From an uncultured Prevotella sp. (lineage in GTDB: Bacteria > Bacteroidota > Bacteroidia > Bacteroidales > Bacteroidaceae), in contig CAMOEW010000002.1 in NCBI GenBank assembly GCA_946612625.1, positions 1-64,000 of the forward strand: DNA of 64,000 nt. Reading direction: 5' to 3'. The translations under genes and the position numbers were made by a program. Shown here one piece after another: positions 19,928-29,885 of the stretch (within the stretch, counting starts at the first letter, position 1; each line of letters begins with the position of its first letter). The notes beneath the pieces were generated by a model. That model saw only the letters and a list, made by a program, of their open reading frames with translations. It had not been told where the DNA came from and did no database searches.

Positions 19928-20998
19928 TTATCCTATATTAGTGCGCCGGTAGAATTCGGCATTCTCCTTTGTAAGTATCTCTATTGGCATATAGTTAACT
20001 GCCGTTACTTCACGTTTCAATACAATGGCATTGAACAATGCCTCTACACTGGCGTAACCCTGCATGTAGGCGTGCTGCGCAATTAAGAATGAAATGCTGC
20101 CCTGGCGTATGCATTCATGGTTCTTAGGCACCATGTCGTAGCCCATGATCCAGTGGTTGCGCAGATTAGTACGTAGCAGATACTCGCCCACGATGTGTGC
20201 TTTCGAGTTGAACGTGATGCAGTGGTGTACCAAGGTGTGCTCTTTAAAGAACTTTCCGAGGATGTCGTCATATTTCTCGCGCTTTTCATTCATGGGCAAA
20301 TCCACTTCGGTAATCTTTATCTCAGGGAAGTGGTCGCTCATGTAGTGGCGAAATCCAGTTTCGCGGTTTGCTTGTTGCTTAGAGCCTACCAGTCCGTTGC
20401 TGGTCTGTTTCACTATTGCTATCTCTTTTTCCTGCTTGGCGATGAGCATCAGCATCTTGGCAGCGAAATACCCGCTGGCGAAAGAGTCTTGCCCGAAGAA
20501 TGCCAGAGGCTGAAGGTCGGGCATGTAGCTGTCGAGCAACACGTATGGTATATTCTCTTCGTTAAGCTTGTCGGTGAACTTAATCATCAAGTCAAGGGCA
20601 ACAGGCACTATGACGATACCGTTGGGCTTTTCTTCCAACACTTCCTTAGACACTTTTTGGAAGGAAGCCTGGCTGAAGCGTTCGTAGTATATGAATTTCA
20701 CCGTAATGCCGAAGTCGCGGCGACGCTCGCAGGCTGCTTTGGCCCCTTCTTCAATCTCGTCCCAGTAGGCTTCGTTGTCGTGTTTAGGGATGATGCAAAA
20801 GAACTTGTAACTTTTATTGTATGCCAATGCCGATGCGTACATATTCGGTTGGTAGTCCATCTCCTCGAGAGCCTTGTTCACTTTCTCCAGAGCTTTTTTC
20901 GAAACATTCGGACGATTGTGCAGAACGCGATCCACAGTGCCTACCGAGACGCCTGCACGTTCTGCGATGTCTTTAATTCTAATATTGTTTGATGCCAT
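19928..20998 (-). CDS. LacI-family transcriptional regulator
   Basis: N-terminal HTH IRIKDIAERAGVSVGTVDRVLHNRPNVSKKALEKVNKALEEMDYQPN plus periplasmic-binding-like domain. Confidence 0.93.
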   Translation of the reverse strand: MASNNIRIKDIAERAGVSVGTVDRVLHNRPNVSKKALEKVNKALEEMDYQPNMYASALAYNKSYKFFCIIPKHDNEAYWDEIEEGAKAACERRRDFGITVKFIYYERFSQASFQKVSKEVLEEKPNGIVIVPVALDLMIKFTDKLNEENIPYVLLDSYMPDLQPLAFFGQDSFASGYFAAKMLMLIAKQEKEIAIVKQTSNGLVGSKQQANRETGFRHYMSDHFPEIKITEVDLPMNEKREKYDDILGKFFKEHTLVHHCITFNSKAHIVGEYLLRTNLRNHWIMGYDMVPKNHECIRQGSISFLIAQHAYMQGYASVEALFNAIVLKREVTAVNYMPIEILTKENAEFYRRTNIG

Positions 20999-21006
20999 AA
21001 TTATTG

Positions 21007-21038
21007 CAAAAGTACAAATTAAAAGTGAGACGCACAAA
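21007..21038 (-). promoter_or_regulatory. lacI promoter: -7 TACTTTTG (21007-21014) and -33 TTTG (21035-21038)
   Basis: CAAAAGTA and CAAA on +, 20-nt spacer, 8 nt upstream of the ATG. Confidence 0.6.
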
Positions 21039-21041
21039 TTT

Positions 21042-21061
21042 TCAGCAAGAAATTTTGCTGA
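21042..21061. promoter_or_regulatory. Inverted repeat, candidate LacI-family operator
   Basis: TCAGCAA-gaaatt-TTGCTGA between divergent lacI and kdgK; includes the kdgK -33 TTTG at 21054-21057. Confidence 0.5.
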
Positions 21062-21076
21062 TTAAAAAAAATGTAT

Positions 21077-21084
21077 TACTTTTG
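21077..21084 (+). promoter_or_regulatory. kdgK -7 element TACTTTTG
   Basis: TTTG at 21054-21057, 19-nt spacer, TACTTTTG at 21077-21084. Confidence 0.6.
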
Positions 21085-21132
21085 TCGCACAAACAAATTA
21101 TTATAGTCTATTAAACATTAAATTAAAAAAAC

Positions 21133-22155
21133 ATGGCTAAAATTGTAACATTGGGCGAGATTATGCTTCGCCTGTCGCCTCAAGGCAACGACCGTTTCAT
21201 TCAGAGTGAATCTTTTCGCATCATCCCTGGCGGTGGTGAGGCTAATGTAGCTATATCATTGGCTAACTATGGTCACGATGCCTATTTCGTGTCTAAACTG
21301 CCAAAACATGAGATTGGTCAGATTGCTGTAAATGCAATGCGCCGCTATGGAGTGAACACTCAGTTTATTGCCCGTGGAGGCGAGCGCGTGGGTCTGTATT
21401 ATGCAGAGACAGGAGCTTCTATGCGTCCTTCGAAGGTGATTTACGATCGTGCGCATTCGTCTATCGCAGAGGCTGACCCGAAAGACTTCGACTTCGACGC
21501 AATCATGGAGGGTGCAGCATGGTTTCACTGGTCAGGAATCACTCCTGCAATTTCCGACAAGGCTGCCGAACTGACGAAACTGGCTTGCGAGGCTGCAAAA
21601 CGTCACAATGTTTGTGTATCTGTTGACCTTAATTTCCGCAAGAAACTGTGGACCAGTGAGAAGGCAATTTCGATTATGCGCCCACTAATGAAATATGTCG
21701 ATGTATGTATCGGCAACGAGGAAGATGCAGAACTTTGCCTCGGCTTTAAGCCTGATGCCGACGTTGAGGGAGGCAAGACCGACGCTGCGGGCTATGAGGG
21801 AATCTTCAAGCAGATGCGCGAGGAGTTTGGCTTCAAGTATGTGGTATCTACTTTGCGTGAGAGCTTCTCGGCTACATTCAACGGCTGGAAGGCTCTTATA
21901 TACGATGGCAAGGAGTTCTATCAGTCTAAGCGTTATGAAATCAATCCTATTATCGACCGCGTAGGTGGTGGCGACTCGTTCTCTGGCGGTCTTATCCACG
22001 GTCTGCTGACGAAGCCGACTCAAGGCGAGGCTCTTGAGTTTGCTGTTGCAGCATCTGCCTTGAAGCACACTATCAACGGCGACTTCAACCTAGTATCTGT
22101 AGAAGAGGTAGAATCGCTTGCCGGCGGTAATGCCAGCGGACGCGTACAACGATAG
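21133..22155 (+). CDS. kdgK: 2-keto-3-deoxygluconate kinase (PfkB family)
   Basis: VTLGEIMLRLSPQGNDRFIQ, GGGEANVAISLANYG, DRVGGGDSFSGGLIHGLL; adjacent to eda. Confidence 0.9.
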   Translation: MAKIVTLGEIMLRLSPQGNDRFIQSESFRIIPGGGEANVAISLANYGHDAYFVSKLPKHEIGQIAVNAMRRYGVNTQFIARGGERVGLYYAETGASMRPSKVIYDRAHSSIAEADPKDFDFDAIMEGAAWFHWSGITPAISDKAAELTKLACEAAKRHNVCVSVDLNFRKKLWTSEKAISIMRPLMKYVDVCIGNEEDAELCLGFKPDADVEGGKTDAAGYEGIFKQMREEFGFKYVVSTLRESFSATFNGWKALIYDGKEFYQSKRYEINPIIDRVGGGDSFSGGLIHGLLTKPTQGEALEFAVAASALKHTINGDFNLVSVEEVESLAGGNASGRVQR

Positions 22156-22194
22156 TGTTTTTGTACAATAGTTAAAAAACAATAAAATAGTCAA

Positions 22195-22863
22195 ATGGCA
22201 AAGTTTGATAAGATAGCCGTATTGAAGAAAATCGGCGATACAGGTATGGTCCCTGTATTCTACAACAAAGACCTTGAGGTATGTAAGAACGTGGTGAAGG
22301 CCTGCTATGAGGGCGGCGTTCGCGCATTCGAGTTTACAAACCGCGGCGACTTCGCACAGGAAGTGTTCGGCGAGCTTGTGAAGTGGGCCGACAAGGAGTG
22401 CCCTGAGCTGGCACTCGGTATCGGCAGTGTTGTTGACGCTCCCACAGCAGCACTCTACATTCAGTTGGGTGCCAACTTCGTAGTAGGACCGCTGTTCAAT
22501 CCCGACATTGCACCAGTCTGCAACCGCCGCCTCATACCTTATTGCCCTGGCTGTATGACCGTCAGCGAGATTGGCAAGGCCCAGGAGATGGGCTGCGACC
22601 TGACAAAGGTATTCCCCGGCGACGTTGTCGGACCGAACATGATTAAGGGGCTAAAGGCTCCGATGCCATGGTCTAAGATTATGGTTACCGGTGGTGTTGC
22701 TCCCGATGAGGAGAATCTAAAGAGCTGGTTTAAGGCTGGTGTGTTCTGCGTTGGCATGGGTTCGAAGCTCTTCCCTGGCGACAAGGTGAAGGCCGGCGAC
22801 TGGCAGTATGTTACCGACAAGTGCAAGGAAGCACTCGGATATGTTGCCAAGGCTCGCGCATAA
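22195..22863 (+). CDS. eda: 2-dehydro-3-deoxyphosphogluconate/galactonate aldolase
   Basis: [76 protein letters not shown]. Confidence 0.93.
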   Translation: MAKFDKIAVLKKIGDTGMVPVFYNKDLEVCKNVVKACYEGGVRAFEFTNRGDFAQEVFGELVKWADKECPELALGIGSVVDAPTAALYIQLGANFVVGPLFNPDIAPVCNRRLIPYCPGCMTVSEIGKAQEMGCDLTKVFPGDVVGPNMIKGLKAPMPWSKIMVTGGVAPDEENLKSWFKAGVFCVGMGSKLFPGDKVKAGDWQYVTDKCKEALGYVAKARA

Positions 22864-25800
22864 ACGTTACATACTTAAAGACCCAATATGGCTTATGGCT
22901 ATATTGGGTCTTTTCCTATTCTCAAATTGTTCCGGCGATGACGCATACCACCGCATAGATAGTTTGAACATGCAGTCTTATTATTGGCATTACCGGAATA
23001 TCGACTCTACAGAATATTATGCGTCGAAAGCCTTGAACGAGTCGGCATCGTACAATGACGGGCGTGCCGAGGCCCTTAATAATCTTGCCTTCGTGAATAT
23101 TATCCGGATGAACTATGCGGACGCGCGTCGGCAACTCAATGAGGCAGTGCAAATTACCGACAATCAGGTTGAGCTTCTCATTGCCTACATCCAGCAGATG
23201 CGTCTCTGCCAGCGGATGTCAGATAACCGCGAGTTCTATGCTTTCCGTGAGCGCGCCATGAATTGTCTAAGGCGCATAAACGAGGAGCGTGACATGTTGT
23301 CACCACGTCTTCAACAGCGAATGATATATGCTGACAGCGAATATGCCATTGTCTGTTCCACATATTTTTATTATGTTGGTCTGGAAGACAAGTCACGTGA
23401 GGCTCTCAACGAGATTGATCCTAACGGTGCTGTCAGCAACGACACAGCACAATTGCTGAACTATTTATATAATGTGGGGGCCGGAGGCATTATCACCAAT
23501 GGCAGTGCCGTGGAAATCCAGCAACAGGAGTTCGACTGTCTTGTACGCTGCCTACAGATTGCCGGTCAGCACGGATATACATATTTCATTGCCAATTCAC
23601 TTGAGGCTCTGTCGGAGCATCTGATGGTGGCTGATGTTCGCAATCGTCTTATTGCGGTCAATCCTCCGGCAATACGTATGATAAATCCTGACGGTGTGAG
23701 CGACTCACTCTTGGCAGGAAATCTTGCTGAGCGTAGCCTGTGGCTGTTCCAAGAGTTTGGCGACGTGTATCAGATTTCAGGTGCCTATCGCACTCTGGCA
23801 TCGTGCTATCATAGTATAGGCGACTATGAGACCGCCCTATACAATCTTAATCTCGCCTTGTCCGACGATAAAATCAACCAGGCTCCCGACCTTGTGGCAA
23901 GCATACGTGAGCAAATGTCGGTAGCATATTCTGCCATGAACAACAAGGAGGCGAGCGACATCAGCCGCAACATCTACCTTGACCTGCAGGAGCAGACTCG
24001 CCAAGACCGTTATCTTGAAGCCCGTGCTGCGATGTACGATGAGACATCGATGCAGCTCAACCTCATGATAGCGGCTGTAATGGGTGCCATCATTCTGCTC
24101 GTGTTGTCGCTATGGCTGTTTCAGCGTCTTGGTCGTCGTGGACGCGACGGTCATTCACTCGACCATCTGCTTATCCCTTTACGCCAGTGGAAAGAGGAAA
24201 ACGGGCATCAGATGGCCGAGCTTGAAGAACGATATGATGAGATACAGGAGCATCGTGCCGTCAGCCAGCTACATATACGCAACCAGCGAAGGTTGAACAT
24301 CGAGAACCGTGCCAAGATTTCACTCGTTAACAGTATTACTCCGCTCATCGACCGTATGAAGCACTGCATCGACAATCAGCGATTCTCTCATGATGCGGCG
24401 CAGCTTGACTATGTACGCGAGCTTACCGACAAAATCAACGAACAGAACGACATCCTTACACATTGGATTCAGTTGCGCCAAGGCGAATTGAACATACACG
24501 TCGAAAGTTTCCCACTGCAGACGGTCTTTGATATTGTTGCCCGCAGTAAGATGTCATTTTCGCTCAAGGGCATCAGCCTCGATGTTCAGCCTACTTCCAG
24601 CATTGTGAAAGCCGACCGCATTCTTACGCTTTTCATGATCAACACCCTTGCCGATAATTCTCGGAAGTTTTCGAAGGCTGGCGGCCGTGTTACCATTAGA
24701 AGTAACGAAACAGATGGTTTTGTTGAGATAAGCGTAGCTGACGACGGTAGAGGTATGAGTGCCGACGAACTAAACCGCATCTTCAATATTGAGCGTATGG
24801 CACAGACCGGCAGCGGCGGTCACGGATTCGGACTGCTTAACTGCCGAGGCATTATCGAGAAATACAAGAAGGTGAGTCAGATATTCAGTGTCTGCACAAT
24901 TGGTGCAGAGAGCAAGGAGGGCATAGGCAGTCGTTTCTTTTTCCGTTTGCCCAAGGGTATGCGTCGTGCTTTGCTCCTTATCGTCGTTCTCGCCTCTCAT
25001 CTTATCTCCATCCACTCCCAGACGTTTACAGCCAAGGCTCGCCAGTTTGCTGACTCGGCTTATTTATCCAATCTCAACGGGACATATGAACGAACATTGG
25101 TATTTGCCGACTCATGTCGTTTTTATCTTAACCGCCATTACCGGCAGCATGTAAAGGGCGGCATAGACTTAATGGTCGGTGAAGGCGATACAGAGCTTCT
25201 CGCATCCGAGATTAAATGGTTTCACGATTCGCTCAAGATCGACTATCAGGTGATACTCGACATCCGCAACGAAAGTGCTGTGGCAGCTCTTGCCCTTCAT
25301 AAGTGGCAGCTATATACATATAATAATAAGGTATATACTCAGCTCTTCAAGGAGCTGAGTGCCGACGACACTCTTGCCGGCTATTGCCGTATGATGAGCC
25401 GTTCGCAAACCAACAAGACGATAGCCGTCATCATACTTGTCATCATGCTTATCCTGATACCGCCAGGATATTATCTGCTCTATTATCGTCACCGACTTTA
25501 TTATCGTTTTTGCGTTGAGCGTATCAAGACAGTCAACGAGATACTGTTGGGCGACAGCAGTGCCCGCCAGAAACTATCACAGATAGAACCGCTTACCCAC
25601 GAAGAATATCCTGACGAGTTGCAACGTGTGGTCGAAGAGATAGTGCGTACCCTCAACGATTCCATCAAGTTGCGTGAGCAGAAGGATGTCAATATGGAAT
25701 TGGCAGAAGACGAATTGCGGCGTGCTGAGTATGAAGTAAACATGCTTCATGTCAGCAATTCTGTGCTCGACAATTGCCTATCAACCCTAAAGCACGAAAC

Positions 25801-26308
25801 GATGTACTATCCGTCACGCATTCGCCAGCTCGTTGATGAGCATAGCGTCAACATGGATGCACTACGTGAGGTTGTGGCATATTATCGCGACCTGTATTGC
25901 CTGCTTAGTCAGCAGGCAATGCGTCAGATAGAGCGCATAAAGATTCATATCGGCTCTATTAACAACGGCATCCTTGGCGATGCAGAGATGCTTGGCTATA
26001 TGAAAGAGATTCTTCTCAGAGAGGGTGGGGGAGCCGAGCGTGATGTCAGGATCGAGGCTGTTGATACACAGCGAAGCGATGGTGCGAGATACGCTGAGAT
26101 GATTGTTCCGATGCCACGATTGTCGTTAACAGCCGAGGAACTTGCCACGCTTTTTACTCCTAAGCCGCAGAATATTCCATATCTCATCTGTCGCCAGATA
26201 GTACGTGAACACGGCGAGGCTACCAATCGTCGAGGTTGCGGAATTGCAGCTGGGCGCGAAGGCCGTTTGGTAGTAATCAGAATAATTCTCCCGCGGAGTA
26301 ACAAATAG
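22841..26308 (+). CDS. Double sensor histidine kinase (DUF5112/DUF5113-like): TPR sensor, TM, kinase, then a second TM sensor and degenerate kinase
   Basis: N-terminal lipoprotein-like signal ([13 protein letters not shown]); TPR-like region; [22 protein letters not shown]; HATPase motifs ([42 protein letters not shown]); internal signal-like [21 protein letters not shown]; third [25 protein letters not shown]. Start 22841 preferred; ATG 22895 is the alternative. Confidence 0.75.
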   Translation: MLPRLAHKRYILKDPIWLMAILGLFLFSNCSGDDAYHRIDSLNMQSYYWHYRNIDSTEYYASKALNESASYNDGRAEALNNLAFVNIIRMNYADARRQLNEAVQITDNQVELLIAYIQQMRLCQRMSDNREFYAFRERAMNCLRRINEERDMLSPRLQQRMIYADSEYAIVCSTYFYYVGLEDKSREALNEIDPNGAVSNDTAQLLNYLYNVGAGGIITNGSAVEIQQQEFDCLVRCLQIAGQHGYTYFIANSLEALSEHLMVADVRNRLIAVNPPAIRMINPDGVSDSLLAGNLAERSLWLFQEFGDVYQISGAYRTLASCYHSIGDYETALYNLNLALSDDKINQAPDLVASIREQMSVAYSAMNNKEASDISRNIYLDLQEQTRQDRYLEARAAMYDETSMQLNLMIAAVMGAIILLVLSLWLFQRLGRRGRDGHSLDHLLIPLRQWKEENGHQMAELEERYDEIQEHRAVSQLHIRNQRRLNIENRAKISLVNSITPLIDRMKHCIDNQRFSHDAAQLDYVRELTDKINEQNDILTHWIQLRQGELNIHVESFPLQTVFDIVARSKMSFSLKGISLDVQPTSSIVKADRILTLFMINTLADNSRKFSKAGGRVTIRSNETDGFVEISVADDGRGMSADELNRIFNIERMAQTGSGGHGFGLLNCRGIIEKYKKVSQIFSVCTIGAESKEGIGSRFFFRLPKGMRRALLLIVVLASHLISIHSQTFTAKARQFADSAYLSNLNGTYERTLVFADSCRFYLNRHYRQHVKGGIDLMVGEGDTELLASEIKWFHDSLKIDYQVILDIRNESAVAALALHKWQLYTYNNKVYTQLFKELSADDTLAGYCRMMSRSQTNKTIAVIILVIMLILIPPGYYLLYYRHRLYYRFCVERIKTVNEILLGDSSARQKLSQIEPLTHEEYPDELQRVVEEIVRTLNDSIKLREQKDVNMELAEDELRRAEYEVNMLHVSNSVLDNCLSTLKHETMYYPSRIRQLVDEHSVNMDALREVVAYYRDLYCLLSQQAMRQIERIKIHIGSINNGILGDAEMLGYMKEILLREGGGAERDVRIEAVDTQRSDGARYAEMIVPMPRLSLTAEELATLFTPKPQNIPYLICRQIVREHGEATNRRGCGIAAGREGRLVVIRIILPRSNK
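22879..22914 (+). terminator. Terminator-like hairpin downstream of eda, inside the 5' end of the kinase ORF
   Basis: AGACCCAATAT (22879-22889), 11-nt loop, ATATTGGGTCT (22901-22911), TTTT. Confidence 0.65.
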
Positions 26309-26317
26309 TAAAATAGT

Positions 26318-27046
26318 ATGATGAATCGTTTTAGTGTGATAATTGTAGAGGACGTGCCCCTCGAACTGAAAGGCACAGAAGGTATAGTGCGTAACGACAT
26401 TCCAGAAGCCGAGATTATAGGTACGGCAGAGAATGAGCAAGAGTATTGGCGACTGCTGAAGAAGCAGCTGCCCGACCTCGTTCTGCTTGACCTCGGGCTT
26501 GGTGGCAGTACAACCATAGGTGTAGAGATATGCCGTCAGACGAAAGAAATGCACCACGATGTAAAGATTCTCATTTTCACCGGCGAGATACTCAACGAGA
26601 AGCTGTGGGTTGATGTTCTCGATGCCGGTGCCGACGGCATTATCCTGAAGACAGGCGAGTTGCTCACACGCAGTGATGTACGCTCAGTGATGGAAGGCAA
26701 GCAGCTGGTGTTTAACGAGCCCATATTAAAGAAGATTGTTGAGCGTTTCAAGCATAGCGTGAGTAGTCAGCTTGCACGTCAGGAGGCTTTGGTGGATTAC
26801 GAGATTGACGAGTACGACGAACGTTTCCTGCGTCATCTTGCCCTTGGCTATACCAAAGAACAAATAACCAATCTTCGTGGCATGCCTTTCGGTGTGAAGA
26901 GTCTTGAGAAGCGGCAAAACGAGCTTGTTCAGAAACTGTTTCCTGACGGCAACGGCCGTCTTGGCATCAATGCCACACGCCTTGTCGTACGTGCGCTTGA
27001 GCTTAGAATCCTCGACATTGACAATCTTGAACCAGATGCGGAGTAG
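26318..27046 (+). CDS. Response regulator with LuxR-like C-terminal HTH
   Basis: REC motifs VIIVEDVPLE, DLVLLDLGLGG, ILIFTGE, GADGIILKTGE; C-terminal RFLRHLALGYTKEQITNLRGMPFGVKSLEKRQNELVQKL. Confidence 0.85.
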   Translation: MMNRFSVIIVEDVPLELKGTEGIVRNDIPEAEIIGTAENEQEYWRLLKKQLPDLVLLDLGLGGSTTIGVEICRQTKEMHHDVKILIFTGEILNEKLWVDVLDAGADGIILKTGELLTRSDVRSVMEGKQLVFNEPILKKIVERFKHSVSSQLARQEALVDYEIDEYDERFLRHLALGYTKEQITNLRGMPFGVKSLEKRQNELVQKLFPDGNGRLGINATRLVVRALELRILDIDNLEPDAE

Positions 27047-27617
27047 TTTGCCATATATTGCAGTATCGCTGATTGGCATACAGTTGTTGCTCATCCTTGT
27101 GTCATGGCTTCTCAGTGCCGTAATGCCCGATTCCGGTATCAGCAGTCTTATTAGCAGCGAGGGTGTGCGCTGGTATTTCGGTCAATGGGTCGATTGGGTT
27201 GCCAGTCCGGTACTCGTATGGATTATTCTGGCATCGAGTGCCTGGGGTGTAGCCAGGTCTCAGTTGTTGACACTTCGTCGTCCGCTGTCTTATCGCGACC
27301 GTATGGCGCTTCGCCTCGCGTGCGTACTTATTATTATATATATAGCAGTGATAGCAATGCTGGCATTTGTTCCACACGCCGTGTTGCTCAGTGTCAGCGG
27401 TTCACTGTTTCCGTCGCCATTCAGTGCCAGCATTGTTCCGATTGTATTGCTCGGAGTGATTGTCTTTGCCGTCACTTTCAGCCTTGTTTCCGGCCGTATG
27501 ACTCTCACTGCCGTTTACGACTCATTAATTTCGGGTATTAGCAATGCTTCCCATCTGATATTGTTTTATATCCTATTAATTCAAATTTATTACAGTTTCA
27601 TGTTCGTTTTCTTTTAA
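27036..27617 (+). CDS. Multi-TM hypothetical membrane protein
   Basis: Four or five hydrophobic segments; start overlaps the response regulator stop by 11 nt. Confidence 0.6.
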   Translation: MRSSLPYIAVSLIGIQLLLILVSWLLSAVMPDSGISSLISSEGVRWYFGQWVDWVASPVLVWIILASSAWGVARSQLLTLRRPLSYRDRMALRLACVLIIIYIAVIAMLAFVPHAVLLSVSGSLFPSPFSASIVPIVLLGVIVFAVTFSLVSGRMTLTAVYDSLISGISNASHLILFYILLIQIYYSFMFVFF

Positions 27618-27654
27618 ACCATAACTTTTAGGTATTGTTTTCACAGTTTTTTCT

Positions 27655-27665
27655 CATTACCTTTG
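27655..27665 (+). promoter_or_regulatory. Bacteroidetes-type -7 element (TACCTTTG) for flavodoxin
   Basis: ...ttctcattacctttgcagtcgg, about 50 nt upstream of the ATG at 27712. Confidence 0.5.
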
Positions 27666-27711
27666 CAGTCGGAATCACAAACATAACCACAAAGTAACAA
27701 GAAATAAAAAA

Positions 27712-28209
27712 ATGGACAAAACAATTGTAGTATTCGGTTCCTCAACGGGAACATGTGAAGCAATCGCCGAAAAGATAGCTTCGAAGTTATGTGTAGAGTC
27801 AATCAATGTTCAGGATTTCAATGCCGACATAGTATCGGAGAACCAGAATCTTATCCTTGGAACATCGACATGGGGTGCCGGCGAGCTTCAAGACGACTGG
27901 TATGATGGCATCAGCATTTTGAAGGATGCCGACCTCAGCGGAAAGACCGTTGCCCTGTTCGGCTGCGGCGACTGCGAAAGCTATGGTGACACGTTTTGCG
28001 GTGCTATGGGCGAACTATACGAGGCTGTCAAGTGTGCCGGAGCAACTGTCGTAGGTTCTGTAAGCACTGACGGCTACACTTTCGACGATTCCGCCGCTGT
28101 TGTTGACGGTCGTTTTGTCGGACTTGCCCTCGACGATGTCAACGAGGATGACAAGACCGATGAGCGCATCGACACCTGGATTGACTCAATCAAAGGAGAA
28201 TTGAAGTAG
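27712..28209 (+). CDS. Flavodoxin
   Basis: IVVFGSSTGTCEAIAEKIA, LGTSTWGAGELQDDWYDGI, VALFGCGDCESYGDTFCGAMGELYE. Confidence 0.95.
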   Translation: MDKTIVVFGSSTGTCEAIAEKIASKLCVESINVQDFNADIVSENQNLILGTSTWGAGELQDDWYDGISILKDADLSGKTVALFGCGDCESYGDTFCGAMGELYEAVKCAGATVVGSVSTDGYTFDDSAAVVDGRFVGLALDDVNEDDKTDERIDTWIDSIKGELK

Positions 28210-28264
28210 GAAACAGACGTATCCATCGTCAGAAGAGTGAAAGAATCAAAAGAAAAACAGAATT

Positions 28265-28630
28265 ATGGTTGTTGCGTCAGAGAAGGTTCCAGTTGACATG
28301 AAAGTGCTCATGAATCACATCTATGAGTACAAGAAGGGTGTTCGCCAGATGGTGCTTTTCACTTTCAACAAGAAGTATGAGGAATTTGCCGTTCAGCGAC
28401 TTGAACATCAGCACATCAACTATATACTTCAGCCTGTAGGCAACAATCGCATGAATCTGTATTTCGGGCGCAGGGAATGTCTTGATGCCATACGCCTGAT
28501 AGTTACCCGTCCGCTCAGCCAGCTCACGCCCGAGGAGGACTTCATTCTCGGTGCAATGCTTGGCTACGACATCTGTGCCCAGTGTGAGCGTTACTGCGAG
28601 CGTAAGGGAAAATGCCGGAAATGTGAATGA
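28265..28630 (+). CDS. DUF2023-like small protein with C-terminal Cys cluster
   Basis: Downstream of flavodoxin; C-terminus CAQCERYCERKGKCRKCE. Confidence 0.6.
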   Translation: MVVASEKVPVDMKVLMNHIYEYKKGVRQMVLFTFNKKYEEFAVQRLEHQHINYILQPVGNNRMNLYFGRRECLDAIRLIVTRPLSQLTPEEDFILGAMLGYDICAQCERYCERKGKCRKCE

Positions 28631-28665
28631 AATTCATAAAGTATTTGTTTAGTTTAGATAGAATT

Positions 28666-28691
28666 GGCTCGCTGTGAAGCGAGCCTTTTTT
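28666..28691. terminator. Terminator between convergent genes
   Basis: GGCTCGCT-gtga-AGCGAGCC followed by TTTTTT. Confidence 0.75.
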
Positions 28692-29775
28692 ACATTTTCA
28701 TCAGTATTTGCACCATGCGTTCTGCCGTACGTCCGTCCCATCGGTCGGGCAGCGACGCACTCTTCCATCTGCCAGCAAGCATGTCGGTGAGTTTGTCGCC
28801 AAGCAGTTTGCTGTCTTCGCCTGTAAGCACGTTCGTACCCAGTTTCACGGTTTCTATATGCTCTGTATATCTGTTGAGGGTGATACATGGTATATTGTTG
28901 AACGTGGCTTCCTCGGCTACATTTCCAGAGTCGGTGACAATGCCCATTGCGTGGGCGGTTAGATAGCCGAACTCCAGATATGGCAGTGGACCTAAGTATG
29001 CCAAGCTGTCGCCACACACGGATTTCACCTTTTCCAGCGTTGAGCCTCGTAGCAGTGCTAGCACGGGTATTCCTGCTTCACGAGTCTTTGCTGTCAGTGT
29101 TGACAGCAGCTGCATCAGTTTAATATCGTCGTTGAGCAGTGCCTTACGGTTCAGTGTCAGCACAATGTATCCGTTTTCCGCTAAATGCAACGTGTCCATG
29201 CATTGAGGCCGCCTGAACCTGTTGGCATTCATTCGCAGCGTGTCCATTAGGATGTTGCCCACATTGTATATCTTGCTCAACTCGGCTCCTTCGCGTGTGG
29301 CTATGCTGCTGGCTCCGTCGCCGGCGGTGAATAGTATGTCGCTTAGTGCGTCGATGACCAGCCGGTTTATCTCCTTCGGCATGTTGATGTCGAACGAACG
29401 TGTGCCTGCCACGAGGTGTACCAGTTTCAAGCCTCTTTTCTTCGTTACTATCGCCGTTGCCATGGTCGAGGCCAGATCGTCAACGACTACGACGATATCG
29501 GTGGCGTGATTGTCGAGATAACGGTCAAAACGCAGCATCACCATTCCCGTTAGTTCGTTCATACTGTTGCTGTCGGCTTCGAGAAAGAAGTCGGGATGTC
29601 GCAACTGGAGATCGTCGAAAAGCGATGCTTCCAAATCGTTGTCATCGGCTCTGCCGGTATAAACCAGTTGTACATTGATGTCGCTGCCGCTTTCTCTGTG
29701 CCGTTCGATGGCAATTACAATAGGAGCAACCTTAATTATGTTTGGACGCGCCCCTGTAACGATGCAAATATTCAT
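28690..29775 (-). CDS. UDP-GlcNAc 2-epimerase (WecB)-like protein with divergent motifs
   Basis: GARPNIIKVAPIV, HLVAGTRSFDINMPKEINR, VTDSGNVAEEATFNNIPCITLNRYTEH align to the WecB fold but differ at several signature residues. Confidence 0.75.
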   Translation of the reverse strand: MNICIVTGARPNIIKVAPIVIAIERHRESGSDINVQLVYTGRADDNDLEASLFDDLQLRHPDFFLEADSNSMNELTGMVMLRFDRYLDNHATDIVVVVDDLASTMATAIVTKKRGLKLVHLVAGTRSFDINMPKEINRLVIDALSDILFTAGDGASSIATREGAELSKIYNVGNILMDTLRMNANRFRRPQCMDTLHLAENGYIVLTLNRKALLNDDIKLMQLLSTLTAKTREAGIPVLALLRGSTLEKVKSVCGDSLAYLGPLPYLEFGYLTAHAMGIVTDSGNVAEEATFNNIPCITLNRYTEHIETVKLGTNVLTGEDSKLLGDKLTDMLAGRWKSASLPDRWDGRTAERMVQILMKM

Positions 29776-29797
29776 GAATAAAATGTTATTTTGCCCA

Positions 29798-29877
29798 CAA
29801 AGGTAGTATAAATATCATTGAAAAACAAATTTTTCCAGCAAAGAATTTGGATATTATAAAGAATCTTTGTAACTTTG
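29798..29877. promoter_or_regulatory. Divergent -7 motifs for the wecB-like gene (-) and the btu operon (+)
   Basis: CAAAGGTA at 29798-29805 (TACCTTTG on -) and TAACTTTG at 29870-29877 on +. Confidence 0.5.
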
Positions 29878-29885
29878 CAACCGCT

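Noticed and set aside
20195-20992. 265-aa ORF on + strand
   Set aside because: Complete antisense shadow of the LacI-family gene; no recognisable domain.
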